The notes: a model not told the origin generated them from the sequence alone. Shown: positions 24,355 through 32,664, counted from the stretch's first letter. The stretch: 64,000 bases of DNA from Lederbergia graminis (GCF_042655485.1 NZ_JBHSMC010000011.1:62001-126000), one strand, 5' to 3'. Numbers and translations are program-made.

Positions 24355-25500
24355 TTATACTTCGTCTTTCACTTCAAAGAAAGCTAAGCCTTTTGCAATT
24401 TCAGCTTGAACTTCTTCGTCTTTTTCTCGCTGTTGAGCTTCCAAGAGTGCATTTTTTGCTTTTTCACTACCTATTTTTCCAAGTGCCCAAGCTGCAGATC
24501 CTCTTAATACCGGACGCACATCTTTCGTTAGTACCTCTATTAAATCATCTACAGCAGGTTCTTCTTTAAAGTGTGCTAGAGCAAAAATCGCATTTCGTTG
24601 GATTGGTTTTTTTCCTCGCCAAGAACCAGCTACATGTCCAAATTTCTCTTTAAAATCACGATTGGAAATTTGTAATAATGGTTGTAATAATGGTTTTGCT
24701 ATTTCCCCATCCGGTTCCATGAGTGGATGATGGTGAAAATCCATGCCTTTATTTTTCGGGCAGACTGTTTGGCATGTATCACATCCATAAATACGGTTTC
24801 CAATTTTCGTTCTAAATTCATCTGGAAGTGAGTTTTTCGTTTGTGTTAGAAATGAAATACATCGTTGTGCATTTAACTGGCCAGCTTGAACGAGTGCGCC
24901 TGTTGGGCAAGCATCTAAACATAAGCGACAGTCACCACATTGATCCAGTATTGGTTCATCCGCTTCCAGTGGAAGATTGGTGATCATTTCTCCAAGATAG
25001 ACATAGGAGCCAAATTCAGGAGTTATAATGGAACAGTTTTTACCGCTCCAGCCAATTCCTGCTCGTTCGGCAACTGCCCTGTCTGATAACTCTCCCGTGT
25101 CTACCATTAATTTATAGCGTGCTTCTGGTACTCTACTATCGATATACTCAGCAAGTAGCTCTAATTTTTCACGAACAAGCACATGATAGTCCACTCCCCA
25201 TGATGCACGGGCAAAAATTCCTCTCCGCTCTCCTTTTTTCCCGCGCGGGGCATCTTTAATTTTGGATGGATATGCTAACGCTATTGCAATAATCGACCGT
25301 GGTCCATCAAAAATTAAGGAAGGATCTGTACGTTTTTCAATATCCTTCTCTTCAAAACCAGATTGGTAACCAAGTTCTTGTTGACGTATTAAGCGATTTT
25401 TCAATTCCGCAAATGGCTCTGAACTAGCAATACCAATTTTATCAATGCCGATTTCTTTGCTATACGCAATAATATCTTCTTTCAATTTACCGTAATCCAT
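24355..25500 (-). CDS. queG: Epoxyqueuosine reductase
   Basis: Cobalamin-dependent iron-sulfur enzyme that reduces epoxyqueuosine to queuosine in the wobble position of certain tRNAs, the last step of Q synthesis. The 381-residue protein has the N-terminal cobalamin-binding region. Two [4Fe-4S] motifs follow: CGDCRLCLDACP and CISF...CDTCQTVCP. A C-terminal HEAT-like region (about 290-375, RGSAAWALGKIG) is also present. The conserved DTGELSDRAVAERAGIGW block contains the catalytic Asp. B. subtilis YhbA is the orthologue. Confidence 0.96.
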   Translation of the reverse strand: MDYGKLKEDIIAYSKEIGIDKIGIASSEPFAELKNRLIRQQELGYQSGFEEKDIEKRTDPSLIFDGPRSIIAIALAYPSKIKDAPRGKKGERRGIFARASWGVDYHVLVREKLELLAEYIDSRVPEARYKLMVDTGELSDRAVAERAGIGWSGKNCSIITPEFGSYVYLGEMITNLPLEADEPILDQCGDCRLCLDACPTGALVQAGQLNAQRCISFLTQTKNSLPDEFRTKIGNRIYGCDTCQTVCPKNKGMDFHHHPLMEPDGEIAKPLLQPLLQISNRDFKEKFGHVAGSWRGKKPIQRNAIFALAHFKEEPAVDDLIEVLTKDVRPVLRGSAAWALGKIGSEKAKNALLEAQQREKDEEVQAEIAKGLAFFEVKDEV

Positions 25501-25683
25501 AGAAACTACCTCCTTCCTTGTGGATTTTTATATGTGAATGTTTTTTATATAATAATTAATGAACAAATTTATCATAACATGAATACAATTGAATTTCCGC
25601 ATCATAAAAAAGGTAATAAAATGAAAAAAACGCAATGCCTCATTTTTCTAGAAAACGAAACACTACGTTAGTAAAAGTATGTA

Positions 25684-25757
25684 TGGAGCGGGTGATGAGA
25701 ATCGAACTCACATCATCAGCTTGGAAGGCTGAGGTTTTACCACTAAACTACACCCGC
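25684..25757 (-). tRNA. tRNA-Gly (anticodon TCC)
   Basis: On the minus strand, acceptor GCGGGTG pairs with CACCCGC. The D arm is TAGTTTAGTGGTAAAA. The anticodon stem-loop reads CAGCCTTCCAAGCTG with anticodon TCC. The T arm is GTGAGTTCGATTCTCAT. The discriminator is T and a genomically encoded CCA ends the gene. Total 74 bases with CCA. Confidence 0.97.
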
Positions 25758-25906
25758 AAAATATGATGCTTTAAAAAGAATACTTTGTTAGTATACAAAA
25801 AGGAACGAAAAAACGCAAGCTTTGTCACATTATGTTCACAAGATTTTGGTTTATTCCTTTGAAGGTGCTTATTCAAGCGATTCACTTCTTCCATTTTTCT
25901 AAAATC

Positions 25907-25947
25907 AAAGCCAAACTAATGTTGAAATTATTAGTTTGGCTTTTTTC
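25907..25947 (-). terminator. Terminator of the Gfo/Idh-isomerase operon
   Basis: AAAGCCAAACTAAT and ATTAGTTTGGCTTTTTT around a 9-base loop. Confidence 0.92.
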
Positions 25948-25948
25948 G

Positions 25949-26773
25949 TCAAATGGAATATGCTTTTTTCATTGCATTCAATCCATATGTCGCAACTTCT
26001 AATGCACTCTTGCCTTCGAAGTCTTCGATAAATAGTTCTAGTGATAGGTAGCCTTTGTAGCCGATGTTGTGAAGTGTTTGAGCGATTTCTTTTGTTGGTG
26101 AGACACCTTCACCAGGAAATACGCGGTCCGCATCTACTAGGCTTTCTATATTTTCAGCATGTGGGTAGTCATTCACATGGAATACTCCGATTTGTTCTCC
26201 GGTTAATTGTTGGATTGTTGCAAAGTCACTACCTCCAACATGCATATGAAATGGATCAAGTAAGAGTTTACCATTTTCTACTTTACTTTCTTTTAGAACA
26301 TGAATTGCTTCAGGAAGCGTGGATAGTTTTAATGCTTTGCCCCAAAATTCAAGAACTGGCTCGACACCGATTTCTTCCCCTAATGAAACAAGCTGCTGGA
26401 AACTATCTGCCATGTCCTCTAATTCTACTGAAGCTACGTCTCCAAACGGAGGAGCTGCAATATAGCGGCAACCAATGTCTGCTAATAGCTTCATTTCACG
26501 CGTTGCCTGTGCGAATCCTTCTTCACGTACGCTTAGATCTGCGTCTGCCCATTTGAAGAAGGCAATGACATTCACTAACTCCACTTTAGCGTCGTGTAGC
26601 GCATTTTTCAGTTCTTGTACAGAACCGCCATTTTCGATAAAAGCTTCGATATCACGCATCCATAATTCAATTCCATCATATCCTGCTTCTGCTGCAATCT
26701 TAATTTGTTCGATTACATTTAAAGAAAAAGGAAAGAGTGTAGATGTATTTAATGCTGCTTTAAATGGAAACAC
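25949..26773 (-). CDS. Sugar phosphate isomerase/epimerase (AP_endonuc_2 TIM barrel)
   Basis: A 274-residue TIM-barrel protein of the xylose isomerase-like/IolE superfamily. Metal-site elements are visible: Glu in YDGIELWMRD, Glu in VLEFWG, Asp-x-x-His in LLDPFHMHVGG, His-x-Asp in VFHVNDYP, and the C-terminal LSLELF glutamate. The GTG start has GGAGTGA upstream. It is the last of four operon genes. With two Gfo/Idh enzymes and a second isomerase, it probably handles a cyclitol or keto-sugar. The exact substrate is unknown. Confidence 0.9.
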   Translation of the reverse strand: MFPFKAALNTSTLFPFSLNVIEQIKIAAEAGYDGIELWMRDIEAFIENGGSVQELKNALHDAKVELVNVIAFFKWADADLSVREEGFAQATREMKLLADIGCRYIAAPPFGDVASVELEDMADSFQQLVSLGEEIGVEPVLEFWGKALKLSTLPEAIHVLKESKVENGKLLLDPFHMHVGGSDFATIQQLTGEQIGVFHVNDYPHAENIESLVDADRVFPGEGVSPTKEIAQTLHNIGYKGYLSLELFIEDFEGKSALEVATYGLNAMKKAYSI

Positions 26774-26790
26774 GTTGTCACTCCATTCTG

Positions 26791-27846
26791 TTATGGTGTT
26801 ACTTCTAATATTCGTCCTTCCTTACTGCTTTGGAGAGCAAGTTCAATAAGGCGAATATTTAATCTAGCTTCTTCTGGTTTAACCTCTAGCTCTGCATTAC
26901 CTTTAATATGGTCATATATATTTTGATAGTAATCTTGGTAAGCACCTGGGATTGTTTCTACTACACTATCAACATTTAGTTTTCCAATAGTTGTCTGTAG
27001 TTTCCCCCACATTTCTTGTGGCTCTTGTCCCCAATGATGAGTTGTTGCTGGTGACTCACCGTTAATTAATGCTACTTCTTGTGGATCAATGCCATATTTT
27101 ATGAAGGATCCTTTATCTCCATGGATGACGTAACGTGGTCCATGTGATTTTACAAATCTAGAAGATTTTAAGATTACTTTTAAATTTGATTCATAGCCAA
27201 GGGTAACGTCAAAATAATCATGAGATTGTCCACCCTCGCGTTGAATTTGCACATCGCCAAGTATTGTTTTCGGTGTACCGAACAAACTGAGAGCTTGGTC
27301 CATTAAATGAACACCTAAGTCATAGAAGACACCATTTGCTGGTCCTGCTTTATCGCGCCAATTATCACCGACAATTGGGCTAAAGCCATCCCAGTGCATT
27401 TCACATTCCATCACATTTCCGAGTAAGCCTTCTTGTAAAATTTCCTTAATTGTCAAGAAGTCTCCATCCCATCTACGGTTGTGAAACACACTTAGTACTT
27501 TATTTTTTTCTTTTGCTAATTCAATTAATTCATCTGCTTCTGCAGCTGTTGCAGTAAAAGGTTTTTCTACTACCACATGCTTACCTGCATTGAGCGCATC
27601 TCTCACAAATTCGACATGATCAGAGCTTGGTGTTGTCACAACAACGACATCAATATCAGGGTCAGCATATAGTTCATCCACCGATTTTACAACATTTACC
27701 CACGGATAACGTTCTTTTGAATATTCACTTCTTCTTTCCACTACTGTTTTAAGGTTCATGCCTGGAACCGATGTTATCACCGGTGCATGAAAAGTTCTTC
27801 CGGCAAACCCATACCCAATTAATCCTACTTGAAGCTGGGTTGTCAA
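26791..27846 (-). CDS. Gfo/Idh/MocA family oxidoreductase
   Basis: A 351-residue NAD(P)-dependent sugar or cyclitol dehydrogenase. The N-terminal Rossmann fold has GLIGYGFAGRTFHAP. The catalytic EKPFTATAAEAD motif is near residue 94, and the active-site region around residues 170-180 carries DLGVHLMDQAL with the expected Asp and His. The start appears to be TTG at 27846 preceded by GGGAGTG. It begins 1 base after the stop of the upstream isomerase gene, so translation is coupled. The closest well-known relatives are YdgJ/YhhX-like enzymes. Confidence 0.92.
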   Translation of the reverse strand: MTTQLQVGLIGYGFAGRTFHAPVITSVPGMNLKTVVERRSEYSKERYPWVNVVKSVDELYADPDIDVVVVTTPSSDHVEFVRDALNAGKHVVVEKPFTATAAEADELIELAKEKNKVLSVFHNRRWDGDFLTIKEILQEGLLGNVMECEMHWDGFSPIVGDNWRDKAGPANGVFYDLGVHLMDQALSLFGTPKTILGDVQIQREGGQSHDYFDVTLGYESNLKVILKSSRFVKSHGPRYVIHGDKGSFIKYGIDPQEVALINGESPATTHHWGQEPQEMWGKLQTTIGKLNVDSVVETIPGAYQDYYQNIYDHIKGNAELEVKPEEARLNIRLIELALQSSKEGRILEVTP

Positions 27847-27847
27847 A

Positions 27848-28597
27848 TTAAATCACTCCCATTTTCTCTAAATTTTCATAGCTTGTTTTAATACATTCGA
27901 ACTCGTCACGACGGCAAAGATCTTGCTCTACAATGATCCATTCTGTACCAATTTCTTCAGCTACTTTGAAAATCTCCTCAAAATTAAGGATTCCTTCCCC
28001 TACTTCTGCAAAGAATTGTTCCTCACCAGGCTCCATATCTTTTATATGAAGTAATGGGCAACGGTTATTCAATTTTTTCATATATTCAGCTGGATCTTCT
28101 CCACCTTTTTTCACCCAATACGTGTCAATTTCAAACTTAACGAGATCAGGATCTGTTTCTTCGATTAACATATCTAATGCATATTTGCCATCAAATTTTA
28201 CGAATTCCCAATCATGGTTATGGTGTAAAAATCCAAGTCCATGTTCTTTTAATTCTTTACCAACTTTATTGTATAGCTCTACTGCTTCCAGGACTGCTTC
28301 TTTCGTTTCAAAACCTTGTGATAGCACAACATATTTCGCACCAACTTCTTTTAAAAAGTTAATGATTGTTCCGAGATCATTTTTTAATTGATCTAAGCCA
28401 ACATGTGCACTTAGTGCTTGAAGACCTAATTCATCTAGTTTTGCCTTCAATTGTGCTACTGTAATACCTGCTGGTGGCATTCCAACTTCAATACCTTTAT
28501 AGCCAACTTCCGCAACTTTTTCAATAGCACCAAAGTAATCTTTTTCCATTGCTTCTCGTAATGTGTATGGTTGTAATCCTACTGGGAATTTTTTCAT
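27848..28597 (-). CDS. Sugar phosphate isomerase/epimerase (TIM barrel)
   Basis: A 249-residue TIM-barrel protein, a paralogue at fold level of the gene at 25949. Blocks seen are VGLQPYTLREAMEKD, LSAHVGLDQL, LHHNHDWEF, FEIDTYWVKKGG and LHIKDMEPG. They give the Glu, Asp, His and Asp-type metal ligands of the family. The ATG at 28597 has GGAG 8 bases upstream. It is the second gene of the four-gene operon. A 130-bp repeat element sits in the 257 bp between it and the first gene. Confidence 0.9.
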   Translation of the reverse strand: MKKFPVGLQPYTLREAMEKDYFGAIEKVAEVGYKGIEVGMPPAGITVAQLKAKLDELGLQALSAHVGLDQLKNDLGTIINFLKEVGAKYVVLSQGFETKEAVLEAVELYNKVGKELKEHGLGFLHHNHDWEFVKFDGKYALDMLIEETDPDLVKFEIDTYWVKKGGEDPAEYMKKLNNRCPLLHIKDMEPGEEQFFAEVGEGILNFEEIFKVAEEIGTEWIIVEQDLCRRDEFECIKTSYENLEKMGVI

Positions 28598-28635
28598 TTT
28601 ATTCACTCCATTTATTAATATATTCTAATGAGACC

Positions 28636-28765
28636 GTTGATTTCCGCTTCAGGGGCTTCGCTTTCCGCGGGGCGGGCGGTGAGCCTCCTCGTCGCGAATG
28701 CTCCTGCGGGGTCTCACCTGTCCCGCTCATCCCGCAGGAGTCTCGCCCCTTCCGCTACAATCAAC
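28636..28765. repeat. Full-length GTTGATT...AATCAAC Bacillaceae repeat (130 bp)
   Basis: Starts GTTGATTTCCGCTTCAGG and ends CCGCTACAATCAAC, with GC-rich inner blocks CTTTCCGCGGGGCGGGCGGT, GAGCCTCC and CCCGCAGGAGTCTCG. Large inner inverted repeats would fold as an RNA. It lies inside the four-gene operon. Confidence 0.85.
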
Positions 28766-28854
28766 TTAGAGGTAATAAATCAACTATTTCTTTTAAAATG
28801 GCTTAATATTAAGCAAGATTATCTATTTCAGTAGATGATACGAGCAATCTTTTA

Positions 28855-29964
28855 TTATTTATCTAATTGATTAAATTTCAAGCCAATTGGTAGAGCTGCT
28901 GGTTGTTCACATTTTGCTGTGATATCAAAATGACGTCCTTCTTTAGATGACTCCAAAATACCAATTGAGATATCAAGTACGTGTCTAGCTAGTTCCCCAC
29001 TTGCACGATGTTTTCTACCAGTTTGAAGAGCAGTAGCCATATCAGCTACCCCAATTCCTCTTGTGTTTTCCGCATGTGCGTGTGAATAAGGGAATTCTTT
29101 CTCTTCCCCATTCGGGAATCGTACTTTGACAACTCCTTCAAAGAAGTTCGGATCAGGAATGAGAAGAACGCCTTCTGTTCCGTACACTTCCATTCTTGGT
29201 AAGTAACCACCACTATCCTTAGAAGCAAAAATATGTCCAATTGCACCGCTTTCAAAATCAATGATTCCAGTGACATTCATTGGTGCTTTTACAGGTAGTG
29301 TTTCTCCATAGAATGGGGAGTTCATATTATCTACTTCCAGTTCTGTTCTCGCATTTCCTACAGAGCCTGATACTCTTGTTGCTGGTCCCATTAAGTGAAC
29401 CATTGCTGTTAACCAGTATGGGGCCATGTCAAATAATGGATCCCAACCAAAGTCTAGAAATGCTGGTGTATTAGGATGTGATGCATCCCAAGCAGTACCT
29501 GTGATGAACATACCACCAGCACCATATACTTTACCAATCCAGCCATCATCAATTAGTTTTCTAGCTGTTTGTAGCTGAGCGCCTAGGAATGTGTCAGGAG
29601 CACTTCCTACTAATAAACCTTTTTCTTTTGCTAGATTGAGAACTTTATCTGCATCTTCGCGAGACATTGCAAATGGTTTTTCTGTATACACATGCTTGCC
29701 CGCTTCTAGAATTTTCAAGTTTACCTCTGTATGAACAGTAGGAGACGTTAAATTGACAACGATTTCAATTTCAGGGTCTGCTAATAACTCTTCTACTGTG
29801 TAAACTTTAGGGATATTAAATTCTTCTGCTCTTCTTTGTGCCATTTCTGGAAAAATATCTGCAACTGCCACAACATCCAAAATATCAAATTTTTGTGTAC
29901 AGCTCGTTAAATAAATGTGACTAATGTTACCGCATCCAATAAAACCAATCTTAACTTTTCTCAT
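28855..29964 (-). CDS. Gfo/Idh/MocA family oxidoreductase
   Basis: A 369-residue NAD(P)-dependent dehydrogenase. The Rossmann motif is GFIGCGNISHIYL. The EKPFAMSREDAD motif is near residue 95. The C-terminal alpha/beta domain carries GIIDFESGAIGHIFASKDSGG. It is only distantly related to the other oxidoreductase in the operon, so the two probably act on different intermediates. It is the first gene of the operon. A 14-bp palindrome typical of a LacI-family operator lies 38 bases upstream of the start, next to a TATAAT. Confidence 0.92.
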   Translation of the reverse strand: MRKVKIGFIGCGNISHIYLTSCTQKFDILDVVAVADIFPEMAQRRAEEFNIPKVYTVEELLADPEIEIVVNLTSPTVHTEVNLKILEAGKHVYTEKPFAMSREDADKVLNLAKEKGLLVGSAPDTFLGAQLQTARKLIDDGWIGKVYGAGGMFITGTAWDASHPNTPAFLDFGWDPLFDMAPYWLTAMVHLMGPATRVSGSVGNARTELEVDNMNSPFYGETLPVKAPMNVTGIIDFESGAIGHIFASKDSGGYLPRMEVYGTEGVLLIPDPNFFEGVVKVRFPNGEEKEFPYSHAHAENTRGIGVADMATALQTGRKHRASGELARHVLDISIGILESSKEGRHFDITAKCEQPAALPIGLKFNQLDK

Positions 29965-30001
29965 TGTTGGATGAACCCCCCTATGTGATTCGACTGTTTT
30001 T

Positions 30002-30015
30002 TCGAAACGTTTCGA
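30002..30015. promoter_or_regulatory. LacI/CcpA-type palindromic operator
   Basis: TCGAAACGTTTCGA is a perfect 14-bp palindrome with the central CG of LacI-family sites. A minus-strand TATAAT is just upstream at about 30020-30026, so a bound repressor would block the operon. It deviates from the catabolite (cre) consensus at the outer bases and may serve a pathway-specific regulator not in this window. Confidence 0.65.
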
Positions 30016-30061
30016 GTTAATTATAATATATTAAAAATTAAATTCAATTATTTTTTCTTTT

Positions 30062-30781
30062 TTATTTTGATATGTGAGTATATTCGTTTCTTAAATGAAC
30101 GAGTGTTTTCACGTTATTTGTTGTAATCGATTGAACACCAAGCTGCATAAATTTAACCATATCTGTAGGCTGATCAACAGTCCAAACATATACTGGTAAC
30201 CTATTTGCTTTGGCACTTTCAAGCAGCTCTTCTCGGCAATGCTGATAGTGAATATTAATCCCATCACTTTTTGAATCAATAGCATCCGCGATTGTTTGTT
30301 GCACGTATGAGGAGTAATCACACGTTTCAAATAATGCGAAACTGGCATTTAAAAGCACTTTATATGTAGGGTAGTGTGCTTTTATAAAGGCTGCTCTCTC
30401 TTTTTCACATCCAGTGATCAGTACTTGATTTTGCATGTCAAAATGTTCGATAATGCGGATCATTGGTGCAATCGCGTTATCTTCCTTTACATCTAAATTA
30501 ATGGTGCGATTATTCATTTTGATATAAGGCAATACATTTTCAAGGAGAATTACATCATTCAATGCTTCATATGGCAGTTCACGCAGGAGCTTACTCCCGT
30601 CAGAAGTTATGATGCTTTCGTCATGATAAAGTACAACATGGTCATCCTTCGTCGCCCGGATATCTACTTCCATCATATCTGCACCTTCTCTAATGCCAGC
30701 AAGAACGGATGCATGAGAGTTCTGGCGTGTATTCATGCAGCCACTATGTGCAGTAATAAATAATCGACTAATAATACTCAC
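30062..30781 (-). CDS. Glycerophosphodiester phosphodiesterase family protein, degenerate N-terminal motif
   Basis: A 239-residue TIM-barrel protein of the GDPD family, which normally cleaves glycerophosphodiesters to glycerol-3-phosphate and an alcohol. His12, Glu38, Asp40 and His53 of the HR/ExD/H catalytic set are present (AHSG, MEVDIRAT, YHDESI). Two usual features are altered: Arg after the first His is Ser, and the PENT box reads RQNS. No signal peptide is seen. The GTG start has only a weak site. It follows the Gfo/Idh operon head-to-tail on the same strand, upstream of the operator, so it is probably a separate unit. Confidence 0.85.
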   Translation of the reverse strand: MSIISRLFITAHSGCMNTRQNSHASVLAGIREGADMMEVDIRATKDDHVVLYHDESIITSDGSKLLRELPYEALNDVILLENVLPYIKMNNRTINLDVKEDNAIAPMIRIIEHFDMQNQVLITGCEKERAAFIKAHYPTYKVLLNASFALFETCDYSSYVQQTIADAIDSKSDGINIHYQHCREELLESAKANRLPVYVWTVDQPTDMVKFMQLGVQSITTNNVKTLVHLRNEYTHISK

Positions 30782-30858
30782 CTAATTTCTTTAGTTTCGT
30801 TATATTCTACATTACCAGTTTACGAGAATTTTGCTATACTATTCTTTAATATGAAGGG

Positions 30859-31422
30859 GTGATTACAATTAAAGGTGGAAAGATTATCATTCTTGTCACT
30901 GTACTCTGTATTTTGTTTGTGGTTATTGCATTCATCACTTTCTTTTATTTACAAAACAACAAAAGTACAGTCACCATCATGGAGAAGCAAGTGGTTGTTT
31001 CAGATAAAGACTCTGAAACAGCTACTGTGCTTCAAATACAAGAAGAAGAACGAGAAGAAACTGTTGAGGAAGAGTTTCCGATCAACATGCATGAGAATAG
31101 AGTTCAAACTGCGATTCACCGTATGTCCCATCAAAAAATAAGAGCCGATGAAAAGTGGGGCTTTCTTCCCTTAACAGATGAACGTGTGCAACGACTAATT
31201 GAAGTCGTGGAAGCAAATGATTATAAACATAGTGAAACATATATGGCCATACTAAAACGCTGGGAACGACATGATTTCTCTCAAGCGGACAAAGATCATA
31301 ATGCCATTTGGACAATTCAAAATGGGACAATTGGTAAAGCAACAGGATTGTTAACAATCGAGGAAGAAAAAGCATTTATCCGCAAGCATTTCAAAACAAT
31401 TGAGGTAGATTTTGCCAACTAA
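30859..31422 (+). CDS. DUF6241-like single-pass membrane protein
   Basis: About 187 residues. One N-terminal membrane helix (about 8-29), an acidic linker rich in Glu (about 55-73), then a C-terminal helical domain with NRVQTAIHRMSHQKIRADEK and WGFLPLTDERVQRLIEVVE. This is the pattern of DUF6241 proteins of Bacillus. The start is uncertain: the GTG at 30859 overlaps the AAGGGG site, and no ATG fits. Function unknown. Next on the same strand is another single-pass protein, a zinc ribbon type. Confidence 0.72.
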   Translation: MITIKGGKIIILVTVLCILFVVIAFITFFYLQNNKSTVTIMEKQVVVSDKDSETATVLQIQEEEREETVEEEFPINMHENRVQTAIHRMSHQKIRADEKWGFLPLTDERVQRLIEVVEANDYKHSETYMAILKRWERHDFSQADKDHNAIWTIQNGTIGKATGLLTIEEEKAFIRKHFKTIEVDFAN

Positions 31423-31452
31423 TTTCTCAATCTTTCAAATTGCTACTATCTT

Positions 31453-31482
31453 TTTTATATAGTATTATTTTACTATATAAAA
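31453..31482. other. 12-bp perfect inverted repeat upstream of the zinc-ribbon gene
   Basis: TTTTATATAGTA, a TTATTT loop, then TACTATATAAAA. It may be an AT-rich terminator of the upstream gene or an operator for the next gene, 25 bp away. Confidence 0.45.
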
Positions 31483-31506
31483 GTAAGTGACTTTTGGGGG
31501 ATGAAG

Positions 31507-32196
31507 ATGGGGTATTGTATAAAATGTGGGAATGCTTTAAAACCGGGTGGCAATTTTTGTGGTCATTGTGGGTTCGCAATTGAAAAGAACGAGGAAATAA
31601 CTCCAGAGATATTGCAACAACCACAACAAGTTACAACTTCGGTAGCAACCCAGCCAAAAACAGCGCGTAAAAATAATAAAATATGGATGGCGATCGTTTT
31701 AGCCTTAGCTGTATTCATTGTCTATCAAGTGGTGACACCAAAAAAATTAACCGAAAAAGAATTTACCGATTTATCGATTGAAATAATCGTGCTAAATCAA
31801 ATTGCGCAGGATAAATTTCGTCAGGCTATTAAATATTCTGATGTTCCGTTAAGCTTAGATCCAGAATGGACACCTGAATATAAAAAGTTAGTAACACCTG
31901 CAGAAAAACTTATAAAGGATTTTGAGGCGAATACAAAACGGTTGAAAAAAGTAAAAGCCCCAGAACATTTACAGTTTGAGCAAGAAAACCTGCAAAGAAT
32001 GTTACACGCCTATAAAAATATGGCAGTACACATTCGTTCCTACGCAGAGTCCGGTGATGAAAACGACTATGAACTTTACGAGGAATATGAAAACAGAGCC
32101 GAAGACTACCTAGAAGACTCCATCTTCGTAGCAGAACGATACGAAGATACAATTAGAGAAAAGTATATGAAACTACGGTTAAATACGTATGAGTAA
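31507..32196 (+). CDS. Zinc-ribbon membrane protein
   Basis: A 229-residue protein. The N-terminal zinc ribbon has Cys-x-x-Cys pairs (YCIKCGNALK and FCGHCGFA). A Gln/Thr linker and one membrane helix (about 55-73, IWMAIVLALAVFIVYQVV) follow. The extracytoplasmic helical domain of about 150 residues is rich in Glu, Lys and Tyr. The start at 31507 is set by TTGGGGGATGAAG. Similar architectures are common in Bacillaceae (TcaA/YvbJ-like), but the outer domain is not one I recognise. A strong terminator follows. Confidence 0.78.
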   Translation: MGYCIKCGNALKPGGNFCGHCGFAIEKNEEITPEILQQPQQVTTSVATQPKTARKNNKIWMAIVLALAVFIVYQVVTPKKLTEKEFTDLSIEIIVLNQIAQDKFRQAIKYSDVPLSLDPEWTPEYKKLVTPAEKLIKDFEANTKRLKKVKAPEHLQFEQENLQRMLHAYKNMAVHIRSYAESGDENDYELYEEYENRAEDYLEDSIFVAERYEDTIREKYMKLRLNTYE

Positions 32197-32212
32197 CCAT
32201 TTTTCAAAGAAA

Positions 32213-32248
32213 CGAGCCGAACTATTATTTATAGTTCGGTTTTTTTTA
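32213..32248 (+). terminator. Terminator of the zinc-ribbon gene
   Basis: GCCGAACTAT and ATAGTTCGGT stem followed by eight T. Confidence 0.88.
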
Positions 32249-32250
32249 TT

Positions 32251-32444
32251 AAAGCTCTATTAAACTCTGTTGTTGATTTTCGCTCCTGTACACTCGCTTT
32301 CCGCGGGCACGGCCTCAGCTAACTTGGCAAAGAAAACCGCTTTGCCAAGTGGATCTTCGGCTCGTGCTGTTCCCGCAGGAGTCTCGTGTACATCCGCTAC
32401 AATCAACTAAGTTGTTAACAACAATGAACTTTAACAGAGCCTTT
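32251..32444. repeat. Bacillaceae repeat with additional outer inverted termini
   Basis: The core 32272-32407 runs GTTGATTTTCGC...CCGCTACAATCAAC. It holds an inner hairpin (CTTGGCAAAG and CTTTGCCAAG) and a GCTTTCCGCGGGCACGG block. Outside it, AAAGCTCTATTAAA (32251) is mirrored by TTTAACAGAGCCTTT (32430-32444), so the whole looks like a small element with terminal inverted repeats. Confidence 0.75.
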
Positions 32445-32568
32445 ATTAAAAAGAAATAGATGAAAAATCCTTTGTGCACTTTGACTTACTGCATTAAAAG
32501 AAAGAAAAAAGTTTTGAATACAAATGGGAGCTTTTTTTAGTGATTTTCAATAGGAAAAATCATTACCA

Positions 32569-32664
32569 GCGGAGGAAATACACGGAGACTCCTGCAGGGA
32601 GCTTAAGCGACCGAGCGGCTCACCGCTCCCCCGCGGAAAGCGTCCGCCTAGAGCGGAAATCAAC
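32569..32664. repeat. Left-truncated copy of the same repeat, opposite orientation
   Basis: Contains GGAGACTCCTGCAGGGAGC, CCCCCGCGGAAAGCGTCCGC and ends AGAGCGGAAATCAAC. Together with the copy at 32251-32444 it fills most of the 599-bp gap between the zinc-ribbon gene and the LysR gene. No other feature is seen in that gap. Confidence 0.7.

Noticed and set aside
25620..25672. Possible 16-residue leader peptide (MKKTQCLIFLENETLR)
   Set aside because: It has a fair AAGGT site, but there is no gene downstream on that strand, only a tRNA on the other strand.
26041..26556. Antisense open frame of 171 codons inside the isomerase gene
   Set aside because: Shadow of a well-supported TIM-barrel gene.
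28615..28834. Two plus-strand open frames of 68-85 codons in the GC-rich repeat
   Set aside because: They are translated repeat sequence, as found around every copy of this element.
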